NCBI GenBank assembly: GCA_007115705.1
Contig: QXEO01000342.1
Coordinates: forward strand, 744,001-808,000
DNA from: Dactylis glomerata
Lineage: Eukaryota; Streptophyta; Magnoliopsida; Poales; Poaceae
Direction: 5' to 3'
DNA length: 64,000 bases
In this document: one piece after another, positions 21,501-33,367 of the stretch
Position numbering within the stretch: the stretch's first letter is position 1
Layout: every line of letters starts with the position of its first letter
Program-made: the position numbers and the translations under genes
The notes under the pieces: generated by a model
The model's input: only the letters and a program-made list of their open reading frames with translations
Database searches by the model: none
Told to the model about the DNA's origin: nothing

Positions 21501-21699
21501 CGAAGCTATGAAGAAAAGAAGACTTGCAGTTTCATTTACTTAGTCATTTCTGGAGTTGTAATAAGTTTGTGGCATTGTGCCTTTCGAGTTGTAAAAGAAC
21601 TATGTTATTTGTGGATCAAGCATTGTAATAAAGACCTTTGTATTCTTGGTATTTCATCTTGTAACTGTGTGTGCTAGCAGTTGATCCGGGACTAGCACA
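18584..21699 (+). repeat. 3' LTR of the chromovirus, about 3.1 kb
   Basis: It starts TGTAACATCCC right after the polypurine tract. A GC-rich block lies at 18,840-19,640, then an AT-rich stretch. It ends near GGGACTAGCACA (21,699). The right boundary is inferred from the CA end and the return of G2 sequence (primer-binding site at 21,743); without the 5' LTR it cannot be confirmed. The block CTTAGCCGTGTCCCC near 21,122 recurs in the minus-strand LTR at 26.1 kb. Confidence 0.7.
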
Positions 21700-21742
21700 A
21701 ACAAAGCACAGGTACACTACACTCACTGAGGGAAACGTGTAA

Positions 21743-21752
21743 TCTGATACCA
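21743..21752 (-). other. G2 primer-binding site
   Basis: On the minus strand this reads TGGTATCAGA, complementary to the 3' end of initiator methionine tRNA. It lies three bases from the LTR end at 21,756, as expected for the 5' LTR of a minus-strand element whose body lies at lower coordinates. Confidence 0.65.
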
Positions 21753-21755
21753 AGA

Positions 21756-22378
21756 TGATAAGGGGTGGCCTAATCTTCTCAGTGAACAGGGTAGATGATG
21801 GTGGCGGCTTGATGATGATGATTATGATGATGGCGACGTGGAGATAACTCGTATGTAGCTGACGAACTTGTTGGCTACTTCCCTGTCGCCAGATGCAACA
21901 GATCTCCAACCCTATAGATATTCGCAACACCACATGCTTGCACAGCAGCCGTTCGACTATGGTGGTTTGAGAGCTTCCAATTCCCAATGTAACGATAGAT
22001 CTCACAGCAATTTCAGTAGCAAACCTTCAGAGCAAAACACACATGAAGGGGTTTGATAATCCTTAGCGAAACACAAGAGGAATATCGTAGTTCAGAGGAA
22101 AGCTTGAAGCTGTTCGGCTGATCTAGGGGGAGTTTTGAGTTTAACGTAGTCTAACTAATAGAGGGGGCGCCCCAGGGGTATATAAAGGGGGTGGGGCGTC
22201 CTGGACAAAGACCTGGCCCAAAACCAACCTGATTTGGGCCCAAAGGGACTCGGTTCGACTCAAACGAGCACATACCGACCCATACATGGGTTCAGCCTAA
22301 TTTTGGCATGCAGGCCATGAGTGTGGCGCGCCTTAGACGCGTAGACATCATGTCTTAGGCAGTCCTAGTGTGCCATCA
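21756..22378 (-). repeat. Complete G2 LTR shared by two tandem elements
   Basis: The 623-bp LTR has TG...CA ends. Its low-coordinate side carries a primer-binding site (21,743-21,752); its high-coordinate side carries the purine-rich ATGAGAAAGTCCG and a G2 polyprotein tail. One LTR therefore serves as the 5' LTR of one copy and the 3' LTR of another. It contains a TATA-like TATATAAAGG on the plus strand. Confidence 0.75.
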
Positions 22379-22741
22379 CGGACTTTCTCATATAGACTTA
22401 ACGTTCTGGTGATCTCCTGGTGCGCCTGCCTCCCTCTCCTGCCTCGCGCACTTGATCATCAAGTCTTGATCTTCTTGTTGCGACTCATCTCCCCCTCTTG
22501 CAACACTCGTGTTATCAACAAACCTGATCATACATAGATGCATAGACTTAGGCAGTATAAAGTTCTCACTAAATAAAAGATCAGGTTTAATTAAGAGTGA
22601 GTTCACCTGTTGTTCCAATAGCTTTGCACGTGCTCTTGTAATTGGTTCAATCCTAATCTCATTGGACTTCTTCGCAACAACATATTCATCATCAAAAGGA
22701 GTAAGAGATAATGGTGGTGTAATAGGGATGTCCTCATCACA
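22379..22741 (-). pseudogene. G2 polyprotein tail of a second tandem copy
   Basis: The minus frame reads PITPPLSLTPFDDEYVVAKK, PITRARAKLLEQQVNSLLIK and NFILPKSMHLCMIRFVDN, matching the tail at 12,529-12,830. Here CTTGATCATCAAGTCTTG at 22,451-22,468 is uninterrupted, giving the empty target of the solo LTR at 9,697. Homology stops near 22,741. Confidence 0.75.
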
Positions 22742-25470
22742 CTTAGTCATCCAAGAGCTTCCTTTCTGACATTGTTCCATTCTGTACTTTCAGAATTTCG
22801 ACTAAGAAAACATTCAGACTTAATGTTTTTATTTAACATATCAATCTATCTCTATAGATATCAACATTTTCCATTTATCTATTAATACCACTTATTAATA
22901 TTCCTTAATACCAACTAGTCCATTCATAATATGTCATCTACATATAAGAATGATGAGAAACTATTTAATTTAGCTCCCACTTAATTTAATGTAAATCATA
23001 GGTCTTCTCAATATTTTGGCAATTCCAAAATCCTTTGATCAAACATCAAATCCAGAGTTGTAAGATATTAATTTCCAAAGGATTTCAAAACTCTGCCTCT
23101 TCCTAAACAAATTTTAAGAACTTGCAACTTTGACAACCTATTGGATTTAATTATCTAAAAGACTTTAGCATCGCTACATATTGTAGTCAACTTATTGAAT
23201 TTGTCAGAAATGCACTTTTGTGACAAATCGATTTTTATACCTTTTAAGAAGTTTTCATTTCTTCCTCATAATCTTGCATTATTCGGGAAGATTTAAGTAA
23301 CACATTACTTAATAAGATCAAGTACTTTTACTTTTCAATCTTAAATGTAACTTTGAATTAAGTAAAATTTTACTTAATAGGATTTCATGACTCCAATTCA
23401 TTTCTTGCATTTAGGTCCACCATATTTTCTTCATAGTTTGTAAGTATGTCTTGTTCCAATAACATGACAATTAAATCATGAATTATGTTTTGCGAACATG
23501 TACAAAAAAAATTATTCATGATTCCTATTTTCTTCAATAAAGGACTTCAATTGAAAATAATATGATCTTCGTCATTAATTTTTTTCTTTCTAATATAGAC
23601 CTTCGCTCCAGAACATATTCCGTTGCGCTATTCTAACATTATCAAGATAAAGTCAACAACTTTATTTTGGTCCTTTATTTTCTTCTGTTTAACACCCTCG
23701 CGGAGAATACTCTTTCTCTAGAGTACACCAAAACTTTGCAATACAAATTTGCACTTTTTGGTTTATGGAGGATATGTACATATTACACAGAAGGACACAC
23801 TACAAAGAATTATTCATGTCAATTTAGAATTATCATGTATAACTCAAAATTTCTATGAATCATACTATAACTCATATAGTATTATGGCTTCCTATTTATT
23901 AAAATGAGTGTTTGCTATTTTAATGAACCGCTCTTTTAAATGATAAATCCAACACTATAGGAGATAATTTGGCATCACATATTTATCCAACAAGTTATGA
24001 TTTAACACACATCAAATCAAATTGAAGTGTTTTGGGTATTTATTTGTTAGAACAACTTCTACAAATTCTAACACCAAAGTCACAACTTATAATCTTATCG
24101 CTTTGATCAAAATCACAAGGACTTAATTATAATTCTTTCTTCATTTCCAAAATCTTTTGAACACATCAAATGAATTCAAAAACCCCGCGAAATCAAATAT
24201 TCACTTTGGATTTCTAACGAAGAATGCAAAATAATGATATCCACTACTTGTATGAATACTATACATTGACATGTATAATACTTAACAATTTAAAGTACAA
24301 TCATTTTTCCTATGTTGAAAATCATCCACATGTTCTCAACAATTAGGCGTACCCTCCAAAAATGGAGTTTGAGTCATTTCGCCAAACAAAACATTATTCA
24401 TATTGTTGAAAGATCAGATATCTAGTAACAACACATTTCATCAATATGAAATTTCACATGTACTTAATCATAAAGTATGACTTTCAAACAGTAGTGTCAT
24501 TTAATATGAAGTCATTATTTAGCTTGGATAACTTATGTTTATTGTTTATAAATGCTCATCAAACAATTATCAAGGATAAACAAGAATAATGAATTCATAA
24601 TCATAATGTGACCATAACTTTGTCTCGCGAAAAGCAAGACACACAAATAAGGTCCTCCACCATTATTGATTACAAAATTTATTCTATCACTTATACTAAT
24701 AATAAATCTGGAGGTATGGCGTTCATGGCTATCAATATTTTGATTGCCATTAGCACGCACCATAAGCTCCTTCATGTAATTCTTATGCAGAAGGTCCTGT
24801 TTTCGAATAAAATGGGAATTGTGTCAAACACACAAAATCTGATATAAGTGTTTAACATGAAACATTTATAACTAGTATATCAAATATAATTTTCTGGGCT
24901 GACAATTTTCCTTGCTATTGGTGCTAATTTCATGGATCTCAACCGAGACAGGAATCCATGGAGGATGAACTATTCTTCTTGCATGGCATATGACAATGTC
25001 TTTGTAGATGGGAGGAAGTCAACACAACACCCCGTCTATCGCAAATTCATATGTCACCCAGTAGACCTAGTCAGTGAGGCACCCATGAATCCTATCATGG
25101 TTGACGTATGACCCTTTAGAGCAAATGTTCTTTTCCAACTTAATTGAAAGGAACATGTCTATTAACCCACACTTCATAATTCTGGCTTGCAATGCCAAGA
25201 GCGCTTCAAGTTCAACAACCATCAAACATGAGTTGGTGTTTTAAGAATGCTCCCACGATTCATACTTCGTGGTATGAAGCACGATGTAATAGTTTTTTAT
25301 AGAATTGTCACTGTGATCATGATAATCACTATTATCATTCCTGATCACAAAAACCCTTGATGCTTCTCCTAAATAGTTATTTTATCACATGGAGCTAATC
25401 ATTACTATTTAGGACAATCCTCATGCGTTGGTATAAACGATAAACTTTGACCCGTCAATTTTAAGTTTTC
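22742..25470. other. AT-rich degraded repeat DNA, no gene recognised
   Basis: About 2.7 kb of AT-rich sequence without a long frame on either strand. It has no recognisable LTR end, tRNA-like box or protein motif. Repeat-derived origin is inferred from its position between two retrotransposons. Confidence 0.4.
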
Positions 25471-28400
25471 TGTAGCATCCTAACTTTTGACAAAGGCAGA
25501 ACTTCTGTGTTAAGTGCTATTCCCTGGATCACTGATGGCACCACAGTAGAAAATATGGTAATCATTGCAATAGTATCAAATATTACATCGCAGATCCATT
25601 TATATAAGTCTCAAACCTTACAGATTCATAGCGGAAAGCTAAGTGGCAAGGAGCCTCCATCTTCATCACATGCCACATGCAGACATGTTGGAATGTAGAC
25701 TCGAGATCCTACTAATCGATCCTCATATGAAAAACCTACACATTTGAATATGTAGCCCCGTGAAGGGGTCAGTACAATGACGTACTGGCAAATGACACAT
25801 ATTTGGTGGCTGTTGTGAAAAGACTATACTACATGATATTTGGCTGGTGGAGTTTGGGGCTAATTTGCATAAAGCAAATTTTATCCTATATTTTCTAAAT
25901 CAAAACCTTTTTAATTATTGAGAAAGACTTTGAAGGGGCACATGGTTAAATCCACCATGAGCACCAAAGTCACCTGGTTAAATCCACCATGATGACCCCA
26001 TGAGGTTAAATCCACCACATGGTCTTGAGACTATTTCTAAACAAGTTTTAATCATTCTGAAAAGGTGAGGAGACTCTTCCGTACATCCATCTCTAGGAAC
26101 TCAAATTGTCCATTACCGGGGACACGGCTAAGATCTTAGTTTTTAACTCTGTAGAGGTTGTGCACTTTCACCTTAAGACCCATTCTACCCAGAGAGAAGA
26201 ATGAGACAAGACCTTTCAGAAGGAGAGTTCAACCATACCAGCAAGACTCGTTCCCAAATACCACCCAATGTCAAGCAAACAAGTTGAACCCTCACATCTT
26301 ACTCAATCAAGACAAAGCCCATAATGTCATAAGGCTGCACTGGAAGCTCACTAAAGCAAGGAGGACATGGTAGTCTCTTTGTTCCTAGGTGGCAAACCAC
26401 AAGTGTACTAACCCTCAGGTTACCACAACACATACTTTGGCTAAATCCGCCAGGTATGTAGCCCTGAGTAGCCACTCAACATCGCCTCCATCAACAAACC
26501 AATCCACCCAGGTGATTCATTTTAGTTGAAGTTCTTAATTTGTTCACAAAACAACTTTAACAAGGTGATCATAGCATTGGCATCAATTTTCACTAATGCT
26601 ACAACCTAACAGGAGTTAGTTCAGGGGTGGCTATACACTACTAGGATCTAGCATTGCAATACTTCACTTTGAGAACCAACCTATCATGTACACAACTAGA
26701 AAAACACTAATGCATAAGTAAAATGGGTAGAAAGCATTGTGTCACTTGCCTTTTTGGAGTTTAAACTCTTTCACTTCTCTCAACAAAAGGCGTTGCTCTC
26801 CGTACCAAGCTAAAATATAGAGATACACAACATAAACACACCATTCCAAAACAAACAAAATCAAGCAATGCAAACAATTGGTAAGAGTTGATTTATCATT
26901 TTTAACTTTTTTATGACACGATGGTGAGGAAGATATGTCAAAAGGCTTGTGGCTTACAAGGTAGTATTTTGAGAGATTGGAAGGCAAGGTCAAATAATTA
27001 GAATGAAATGATCCTCCAAGATACAATGGAAATGATAATAATCTTGTGCTTTGCATAAGCATGGATAGAGTTTGGACATGGCTCATGTGAATAGATTCAC
27101 ATAAGTATAGAATAGTGCAACTAGAATACTACTGAATAAAGTGTGACAACACTTACTCAAAATAGTACAAGTTACACATAGTCTTGGGTATGTATTTGTG
27201 ATATATTGAAGTACTCAATTAACTCATTTGTAAATTGAATAGTTCAATATAGGCCAATAGGATTAAGTTGGCATGGGGTTAAATATGTATGAATGTTATT
27301 TAGAAAGATGGTGGCTTCTTGGTCACAGGATTTTCTTGGACAAAAGGATTAACTTAACCTAGGGTTATATTCTCAAGATTGGACCATGTCAATGTTTAAA
27401 TTCTTCTTTGAAGAATTCAAACTAGTTTTGGTTATGTTTCAAAGATGAAAATGGATTTGAATGGTTTAAGATATGTGTGATATGGGGTAGAGTGTATCCA
27501 CACAAGAAACAAGGAAACCTAGTTGAGATATATTACCGTACTCAAATAACTCAAGTGTAATTTGAATATGGTGAACTAGACAATGAAGTTTGATGTAGAA
27601 ATGATATTGGATCAAAGTATTGTATCTAAATGGATCTGGTGGATGGGTATGAACATATAATTCACTTTTGTAGAAGGAAACATATTGAAAGGAATTATGG
27701 AATGAATTCTATAATGAAAATACTCAAATTCTCATATTTGAATTTGAGTATTTGCAAAGTGATTCAAATATTTTGGATAGTAGTGCTACTAGATAGAGTA
27801 CTGTAAGATAAGGCTATTGCAATTGGATTCACTCTAAAATCATTTTTAGAACTCAATTTATGATCAAAATAGGGATTTGAATAAATTTGAATGCACCAAG
27901 TTTGTGCACATATCAACTTTGATGTTTCTTGATTCTATGATGTTCTACATAGGTTTCCAGAGACTACAAAATTATGATTTTTGGATGTGTGTAACTAAGT
28001 TTATGAATTAAATGGTGCAAATAAGAAATTTAAACCATTTGAATTTCATTTCAAAATTTGTACACTAACCATGCAATATTTTTGCATAATTGGATTCTAC
28101 ACTTTCTCAGGATTCCAAGGATATGCAATTTATAATTTTTGGACTTACAGAACATTTCCTATGAATTTTACAAGTTTCTGTCTATTTTGAAATTGTTTAA
28201 ATCTATTTGGAACTGGGCTTGGCTACGTGGCGCTTTCCTACTGGTCCATACCGGTTTGGCCAGATCATGCATATGGGACATTGGATCTAAAGTGATATGG
28301 GAAGCCAGGATTTGCGCATACCCTTTTGGTTAAGTGACCTAATCTAAGCCTTTGGATCTAGATCCAACGGACAGGAACAAAAGTGAGAGGGGGCTCACCG

Positions 28401-28760
28401 GCGGTTGCCTGTTTGGTCACCGGAAAAGGTTGACCTCGCCGACGGCGGCTCGGGACTGGTCGGAGTTGGGGTTCTGGTGGTCCCTAGAGGCGATGAAGTG
28501 CACGACGTTGCTCGTCTTGACGAGGGGAAGACGATGGCGTCCTCGAGGTGTTCGGACACTTCCTGGAGAGGCGTTGGCGCACAGCCAGAGGGGCTCCGCG
28601 CGTCGAAGAGATCCGGACGAGCTCGCTCTCATCGTCCGGGTCACGAGAGAAAACGGTAAGAGGGCCACAGAGATGCGCACGGTCGAGGGGAGTCTAGGGG
28701 TACGAAGAAATGGCCAGCCAGAGGTGCTCGCTCTCGTCGTCCTGGTTACGGTCGAAGAGA
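25471..28760 (-). repeat. Minus-strand chromovirus LTR, truncated
   Basis: The reverse complement shares landmarks, in the same order, with the chromovirus LTR at 18,584-21,699: the GC-rich block (28,380-28,760), a CACCTGGGTGGATT block (about 26,505-26,520) and CTTAGCCGTGTCCCC (about 26,119-26,133). It also has three copies of GGTTAAATCCACCA near 25,945-26,015. The left limit is set loosely and the right side appears cut by the G3 element. No coding region accompanies it. Confidence 0.55.
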
Positions 28761-28769
28761 GCATAGTTG

Positions 28770-29307
28770 TCATTCTGAGTGTAATGTGCATAGTCCCAAA
28801 ATTTATTATTGATTGATTCATGATTATGGTATTTCTTGTTCTCAAATTATTTGTATCTAGTCACCCTTTTGAACATTGAAGGTGTCCTATGCATTTATGT
28901 TTTGCTATTCCATGAGGGACAAGCTGAATACCACTTTGCTATGTTTTTCTATGCTCAAAACAAACAAATGACTTTCAATGCATTATTATTCATGATCTTT
29001 TGTTTGTGTTACTTTTCATGTTGTAACATGGTTGCTAAGTTCTATTGTTAGAATTATACTCCCTCCGATTGGAAATAAATGTCGATAACTTAGTACAAAC
29101 TTTGTACTAAGTTAGTTCAAAATCACCGACAATTATTTCCGATCAGAGGGAGTATCTTTTATGCCTATGTTTAGAGTACTTTGATCTCAGCTTGCAATGC
29201 TTTACAATAACTTGATCAAGATTGTGTTGGCTGCATGTCACCTCAAAAATTATTTTTGTTATCACTTACCTACTCGAGGACGAGCAGGAGTTAAGCTTGG
29301 GGATGCT
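28770..29307 (+). mobile_element. 3' internal end of a plus-strand Gypsy (family G3)
   Basis: Noncoding tail of a Gypsy element that ends in the polypurine tract GTTAAGCTTGGGGATGC directly before the LTR at 29,308. A 94-bp MITE is inserted at 29,059. The left boundary, against the chromovirus LTR, is approximate. Confidence 0.6.
29059..29152. mobile_element. Stowaway-like MITE, 94 bp
   Basis: The ends read CTCCCTCCGATTGGAAATAA and, inverted, CTCCCTCTGATCGGAAATAA, flanked by TA on both sides (29,057-29,058 and 29,153-29,154). The core contains an inverted TAGTACAAA / TTTGTACTA. It is a member of the same family as 32,663-32,756. Confidence 0.88.
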
Positions 29308-30901
29308 GATACATTGCAAATGTATCTATAATTTTTGATGCTCCATGCTTGTTTTACACCAATTGCTTTATGTTTTGTTTACACTTCATGGCATTTTTAT
29401 GCATTTTCAGGAACTATCCTATTAACAAGATGCTACAGTGCCAGGTTTTCTGCTATTTTTCTATTCCAGGTTTTTTACCAAAGGAAATATTCTCGGAATT
29501 GGACGAAACAAAAGCCAAAGTTCCTATTTTGCTGACACGAAGACAAAGTCCAAAGGGGAGACGGAGGCGAGCAACGAGGCAGCCACACCTGGTGGTGGCG
29601 CGGCCCACCCCCTAGCCGCGCCGCCCCATGGTGTGGGCCCCTCGGGCGCCCACCGACCTCGCCCTTCCGCCTATAAATTCACATCCTCGGGAAAACCCTA
29701 AAGGCCGGAGCCTCCATCCACGAAAAGTTCCGTAGTCGCCGTCGTTGTCGACCCTAGTTTGGGAGGGTTCTAAAGCTCTTCCCGGCACCCTGCCCGAGAG
29801 GGGAATCATCACCGGAGGCCATCTTCATCACCATGCCTGCCTCTAGAGTGATGCGTGAGTAGTTCATCTTTTGACTACGGGTCCATAGCAGTAGCTAGAT
29901 GGTTGTCTTCTCCTATTTTGTGCCACCATGTTTAGATCTTGTGAGCTGCCTAACATGATCAAGATTATCTTATTGTAATGCTACATGTTGTGTTTGATGG
30001 GATCCGGTGAATATTGAGTACTATGTCAAGTTGATTATTGATCTATCATGTCTATGTTATTTGTGATCTTGCATGCTCCCCGTTGCTAGTAGATGCTTTG
30101 GCCAAGTAGATGCTTGTGACTCCAAGAGGGAGTATTTATGCTCGGTAGTGGGTTCATGCCTCTAGTAATCTGGGAGAGTGACAATAACTTCTAAGGTTGT
30201 AGATATACTGTTGCTACTTGGGAGAAAACAATAATCCTTTGTCCAAGGATAATTGTATTGTTTACATTACACACTTTGCTTAATGCAATAATCTGTTGCT
30301 TGCAACTTAATACCCAAAGGTTGTTCGGATGATATCCTAAAGGTGGATTGTTAGTCATAGATGCAGTTGGACTACGGTCTATGTATTATGTTGTAATGCC
30401 CAAATGAATCTCATAGTGATCTTCATGTCATGTACATGCATTGTTATGCATTCTCTATTTGTCAATTGCCCAGTTGTAATTTGTTCACCCAGCATGTTAT
30501 TTATCTTTATGGAGAGACACCTCTAGTGAACTGTGGACCCTGGTCCATTCTTTTACATTTATAATATCATCTACTGCAAACACTATTTTCTCTCTGCAAG
30601 TACTATTTTATTTTATTCACTGCAAACAAATATCTCTTTCCACACTATACGTCTAATCCTTTGTTTTTAGCAAACCAGTGAGATTGACAACCTCACTGTA
30701 AGTTGGGGCAAAGTAGTTTGGTTGTGTTGTGTGCAGGTTCCACGTTGTTGTTGACACCGATAGTGCGCCTTGCCAAAGTCAGCTAGCAACAACCTTCAGA
30801 AGTGATTTCTTTCTCCTACTGGTCGATTAAACTTTGGTTTCATACTGAGGGAAAACTTACTGCTGTGCTAATCATACCTTCCTCTTGGGGTTTCCCAACG
30901 G
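29308..30901 (+). repeat. 3' LTR of Gypsy G3
   Basis: It starts TGATACATTGCAAATG after the polypurine tract and aligns with the minus-strand fragment 8,086-9,124. A GC-rich block with a TATA-like CTATAAATTC lies near 29,670. The end is placed where Copia LTR sequence begins, after CTTGGGGTTTCCCAACGG, so it may lack a few bases. Confidence 0.7.
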
Positions 30902-31297
30902 GTCCTGTGAGACATTACAACCTCCAGATATAGTGATTATCGTAGTGACCTCACGGTCTAAGGATTGGGTCACAAGATTTCTTATTATTGTAACATGAAC
31001 ATCGTGACACGATCGTGTTTACATAATAATGTTGGGTATGTCCTTCATGGCATTTACACAATGGCATGAACCTCATTGTCAATTGACGCATTTGTCACAT
31101 GATCCAGAGACTGATCATCAGTTGCCCAATGAGCTAGTATAGAGGTTCTATTACGGACTCTGGTTGTTTAATACCACACGTGTATCGGTGTCTCTGGACC
31201 AACATAGTTATAGCACAGTATTAAACTTATTACGAACTCTTCAGAATATGCAAATAAACCCTTTATTATTTTCCTCTAGGGCATAATTCCTTCAACG
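30902..31297 (-). repeat. BARE/Angela-like Copia LTR fragment
   Basis: On the minus strand, near 31,296, it reads TTGAAGGAATTATGCCCTAG followed by AGGAAAATAATAAA, which matches the known start of BARE-1/Angela LTRs (TGTTGGAATTATGCCCTAGAG). Only the first roughly 390 bp are present. It supports a Triticeae-type genome. Confidence 0.75.
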
Positions 31298-31684
31298 AGA
31301 TGGGATGGACCGGCGGTTTGTGTCTGCCAAGAGGGGTCAGGGCTATCTTTTTGCTAAAGTCCGACGTAGCACGAGGCACCAATGCTCTAACCGGCTCTTG
31401 GCGCCTAGGGACCAGCGTGGAAGCGCAGACTGTTTTCTTGGGCTTCAAAATGTGCCGACCTCTTTTAGGGCTGTTGCTGTGAGCCCAATTTTGCTCTGGT
31501 ACCCATTTTTTACTATTGGGAGGCAAATGAGAGCTGCCGGTGGAGATGCTCTAACACCGCCAAATCGCCACTATGGTGCAGAACTCTTTCCAGAGGAGAA
31601 GACGGGGAAAGCAAGGCAAAGAAAGACCAAACTCATCCAAAGAGAGAGAGGGTCAGGAAGCGCGCACTTCCCTCCTCACGCCGG
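31298..31684. other. Unassigned low-copy-looking sequence
   Basis: No recognisable gene, repeat end or motif. It lies between the retrotransposon nest and the Mutator-like element. Open frames here overlap on both strands without protein-like features. Confidence 0.3.
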
Positions 31685-33170
31685 GGCAACATATCCAGTG
31701 CACCCGAGAAATATGTGCACTGGCTGCACCTATGTATTTACCATCGGATTGAAATCAGATAGCTACGAATCATTCAATCTTGCCATCTATTCAAAAGAAC
31801 CTTCTGTTTTGTTCAAACAAACCCGCAGTCCACTTCTGGACATTTGACTATATGAAATCCACCGAATAGGCAGATGAGAGGAAGCACCTCCGGAGGTGCT
31901 TCCCGCAGCTTTTCTATTTAGCTGGCGAAACGTTTTCCAGGAAGGACATATCCTTTGCAGGTTATTACAGCATAATGCCATCGGGCCGGATCGATCCAAT
32001 CCCCACCGAGCGAAACGCTCTTTCTATTCTCTCTTGTTCTCGTTTCCCAACAGAGCGACTGCGCCCCTGGAAGGTTTCCTCTCGTGAGCGCCGCCACTCG
32101 CCCTCGTCCACTCCGGCCAAAGACCAGACGCATCCCCGCCGCTGGAACTCCTCCCTCCGCCGGTTCCTTGATTTCTGCCGCCGAACGAGCTGTGACGTGC
32201 CCCAACCTCAGTCCAGCCTAGCGTCGCTGCCCAGCGGAGCGGCGAGCTGATGCTGCCCCATCTCTGCCCCGTCGAGCTGGCTACTCACGCCAACCTCCTC
32301 CAAGGAAGACCTGCTCCTTGTTCGTTCCAGTCCGTGACCTGCGGTGATGTATTTCGTGCAGCCCGTTGAGGATAAACACGAGATCTGCAGATTCTTTGTA
32401 CAGTACCGGTATATCTATTCGTTCGTAAATCAATAACCAAGGTAATTGATGGATGCGATGCAAACAAACATGGAGCGTGTATATGGATGTGTGTGCACGT
32501 GAATGTTTAAGTCTATATGCAAAAATATCAAGAGTATAATTTTTGTAAACCGAGATTGCAGGAGATGATTGATTTGTGTTAACTAATTTATTACAATATA
32601 TGTATTTTAGATAAATCTATATTCATTATTGTGTATTTAGGGTACTTCCATCATCAATTATATTCCCTCCGATCGGAAATAACTGTCGGTGGTCTAGTAC
32701 AAACTTTCTACTAAGTTAGTACAAAATCACTGACACTTATTTCCGATCGGAGGGAGTACTATGTTTTGGAAACTATGAGGGTATTTCAGACAATTTCTTT
32801 GCATACAGCTAGACAGCCAGCCAAGTAACCAAACAGTAAAACTTAAAACAGCAGCTTTCCCTACACAGCAGCTTTCCCTAGACAGCAGCTTTTCCTACAC
32901 AGCCAGCCACAGCCAGCCCAAACAAACAGGCCCTGAAATGGCAACGACTGCGCGTTGATGTTTAGAAGAATACATGGCTGATATATAAATAGCGCAGCAC
33001 CTAGCCCCCAAATGAACAAGTGTGCGGGTTGATTTTGTATAAATAGGGGGACGCATTTGAAAAACGGCCACAACCAAAGTTGTCTCGCTCGTCAGTTTTT
33101 AATCCAACGCCCTGAATACTCCTGGTGCAGCTGGTGCACAGTTACGTCTGGTGCACTGGATATGCTCTCC
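31685..33170. mobile_element. Mutator-like element candidate, 1,486 bp
   Basis: The left end starts GGCAACATATCCAGTGCACC and the right end, read inversely, starts GGAGAGCATATCCAGTGCAC. Similarity of the two ends continues for about 75 bp (TGTGCAC, GCTGCACC, GGATTGAAA / GGATTAAAA). Flanking 9-mers TCACGCCGG (31,676-31,684) and TGACGCCGG (33,171-33,179) differ at one base, which fits the 9-bp duplication of Mutator elements. No transposase is seen. The interior holds a GC-rich block (31,990-32,290) and a MITE. The GC-rich block could be captured host DNA. Confidence 0.55.
32663..32756. mobile_element. Stowaway-like MITE, 94 bp
   Basis: Ends TTCCCTCCGATCGGAAATAA and, inverted, CTCCCTCCGATCGGAAATAA, flanked by TA (32,661-32,662 and 32,757-32,758). 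It has the same length and core (TAGTACAAACTTT) as 29,059-29,152. It lies inside the Mutator-like element. Confidence 0.9.
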
Positions 33171-33315
33171 TGACGCCGGTCAGTCCTCCTCTCATCCCCC
33201 ACGCCGCGAACAAAATTCCTTGCCTCCTCGGCGCGGCAGGGACTCGAATCGGAATACCCATTGTCCATCCTCGCAAGCACCTTACCACCGTCCACCGCCA
33301 CCTCCCCCAATGGCG

Positions 33316-33322
33316 TATAAAT
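33316..33322 (+). promoter_or_regulatory. TATA box of the callose synthase gene
   Basis: TATAAAT lies 46 bp upstream of the ATG at 33,368. A start site about 30 bp downstream would leave a 5' leader of only about 20 bases. The remaining 145 bp up to the Mutator-like element are all the non-repeat proximal promoter. Confidence 0.5.
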
Positions 33323-33367
33323 GGCGGGCGAGCCCACCATTTCCCCACCATCACGTATCTGGCGGCG

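Larger units (their letters stand above)
13331..21699 (+). mobile_element. Plus-strand chromovirus (Ty3/Gypsy), 5' LTR missing
   Basis: Order of parts: accessory coiled-coil ORF (13,443-13,858), gag (14,148-14,800), CCHC knuckle, protease, RT, RNase H, integrase, chromodomain (to 18,571), polypurine tract AAGGGGGTTAGACT (18,570-18,583), and 3' LTR (18,584-about 21,699). The C-terminal chromodomain and the TGTAACATCCC LTR start point to the Tekay-like chromoviruses. The 5' LTR and the start of the leader were removed by the deletion that also removed the G2 gag-pol. It lies inside G2, just below the G2 primer-binding site at 21,743. Several stop codons make it inactive. Confidence 0.85.

Noticed and set aside
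25471..25495. TGTAGCATCCTAAC as the start of a plus-strand LTR
   Set aside because: The landmarks downstream (26.1, 26.5 and 28.4-28.8 kb) match a chromovirus LTR in the minus orientation, so the resemblance to TGTAACATCCC is probably chance.
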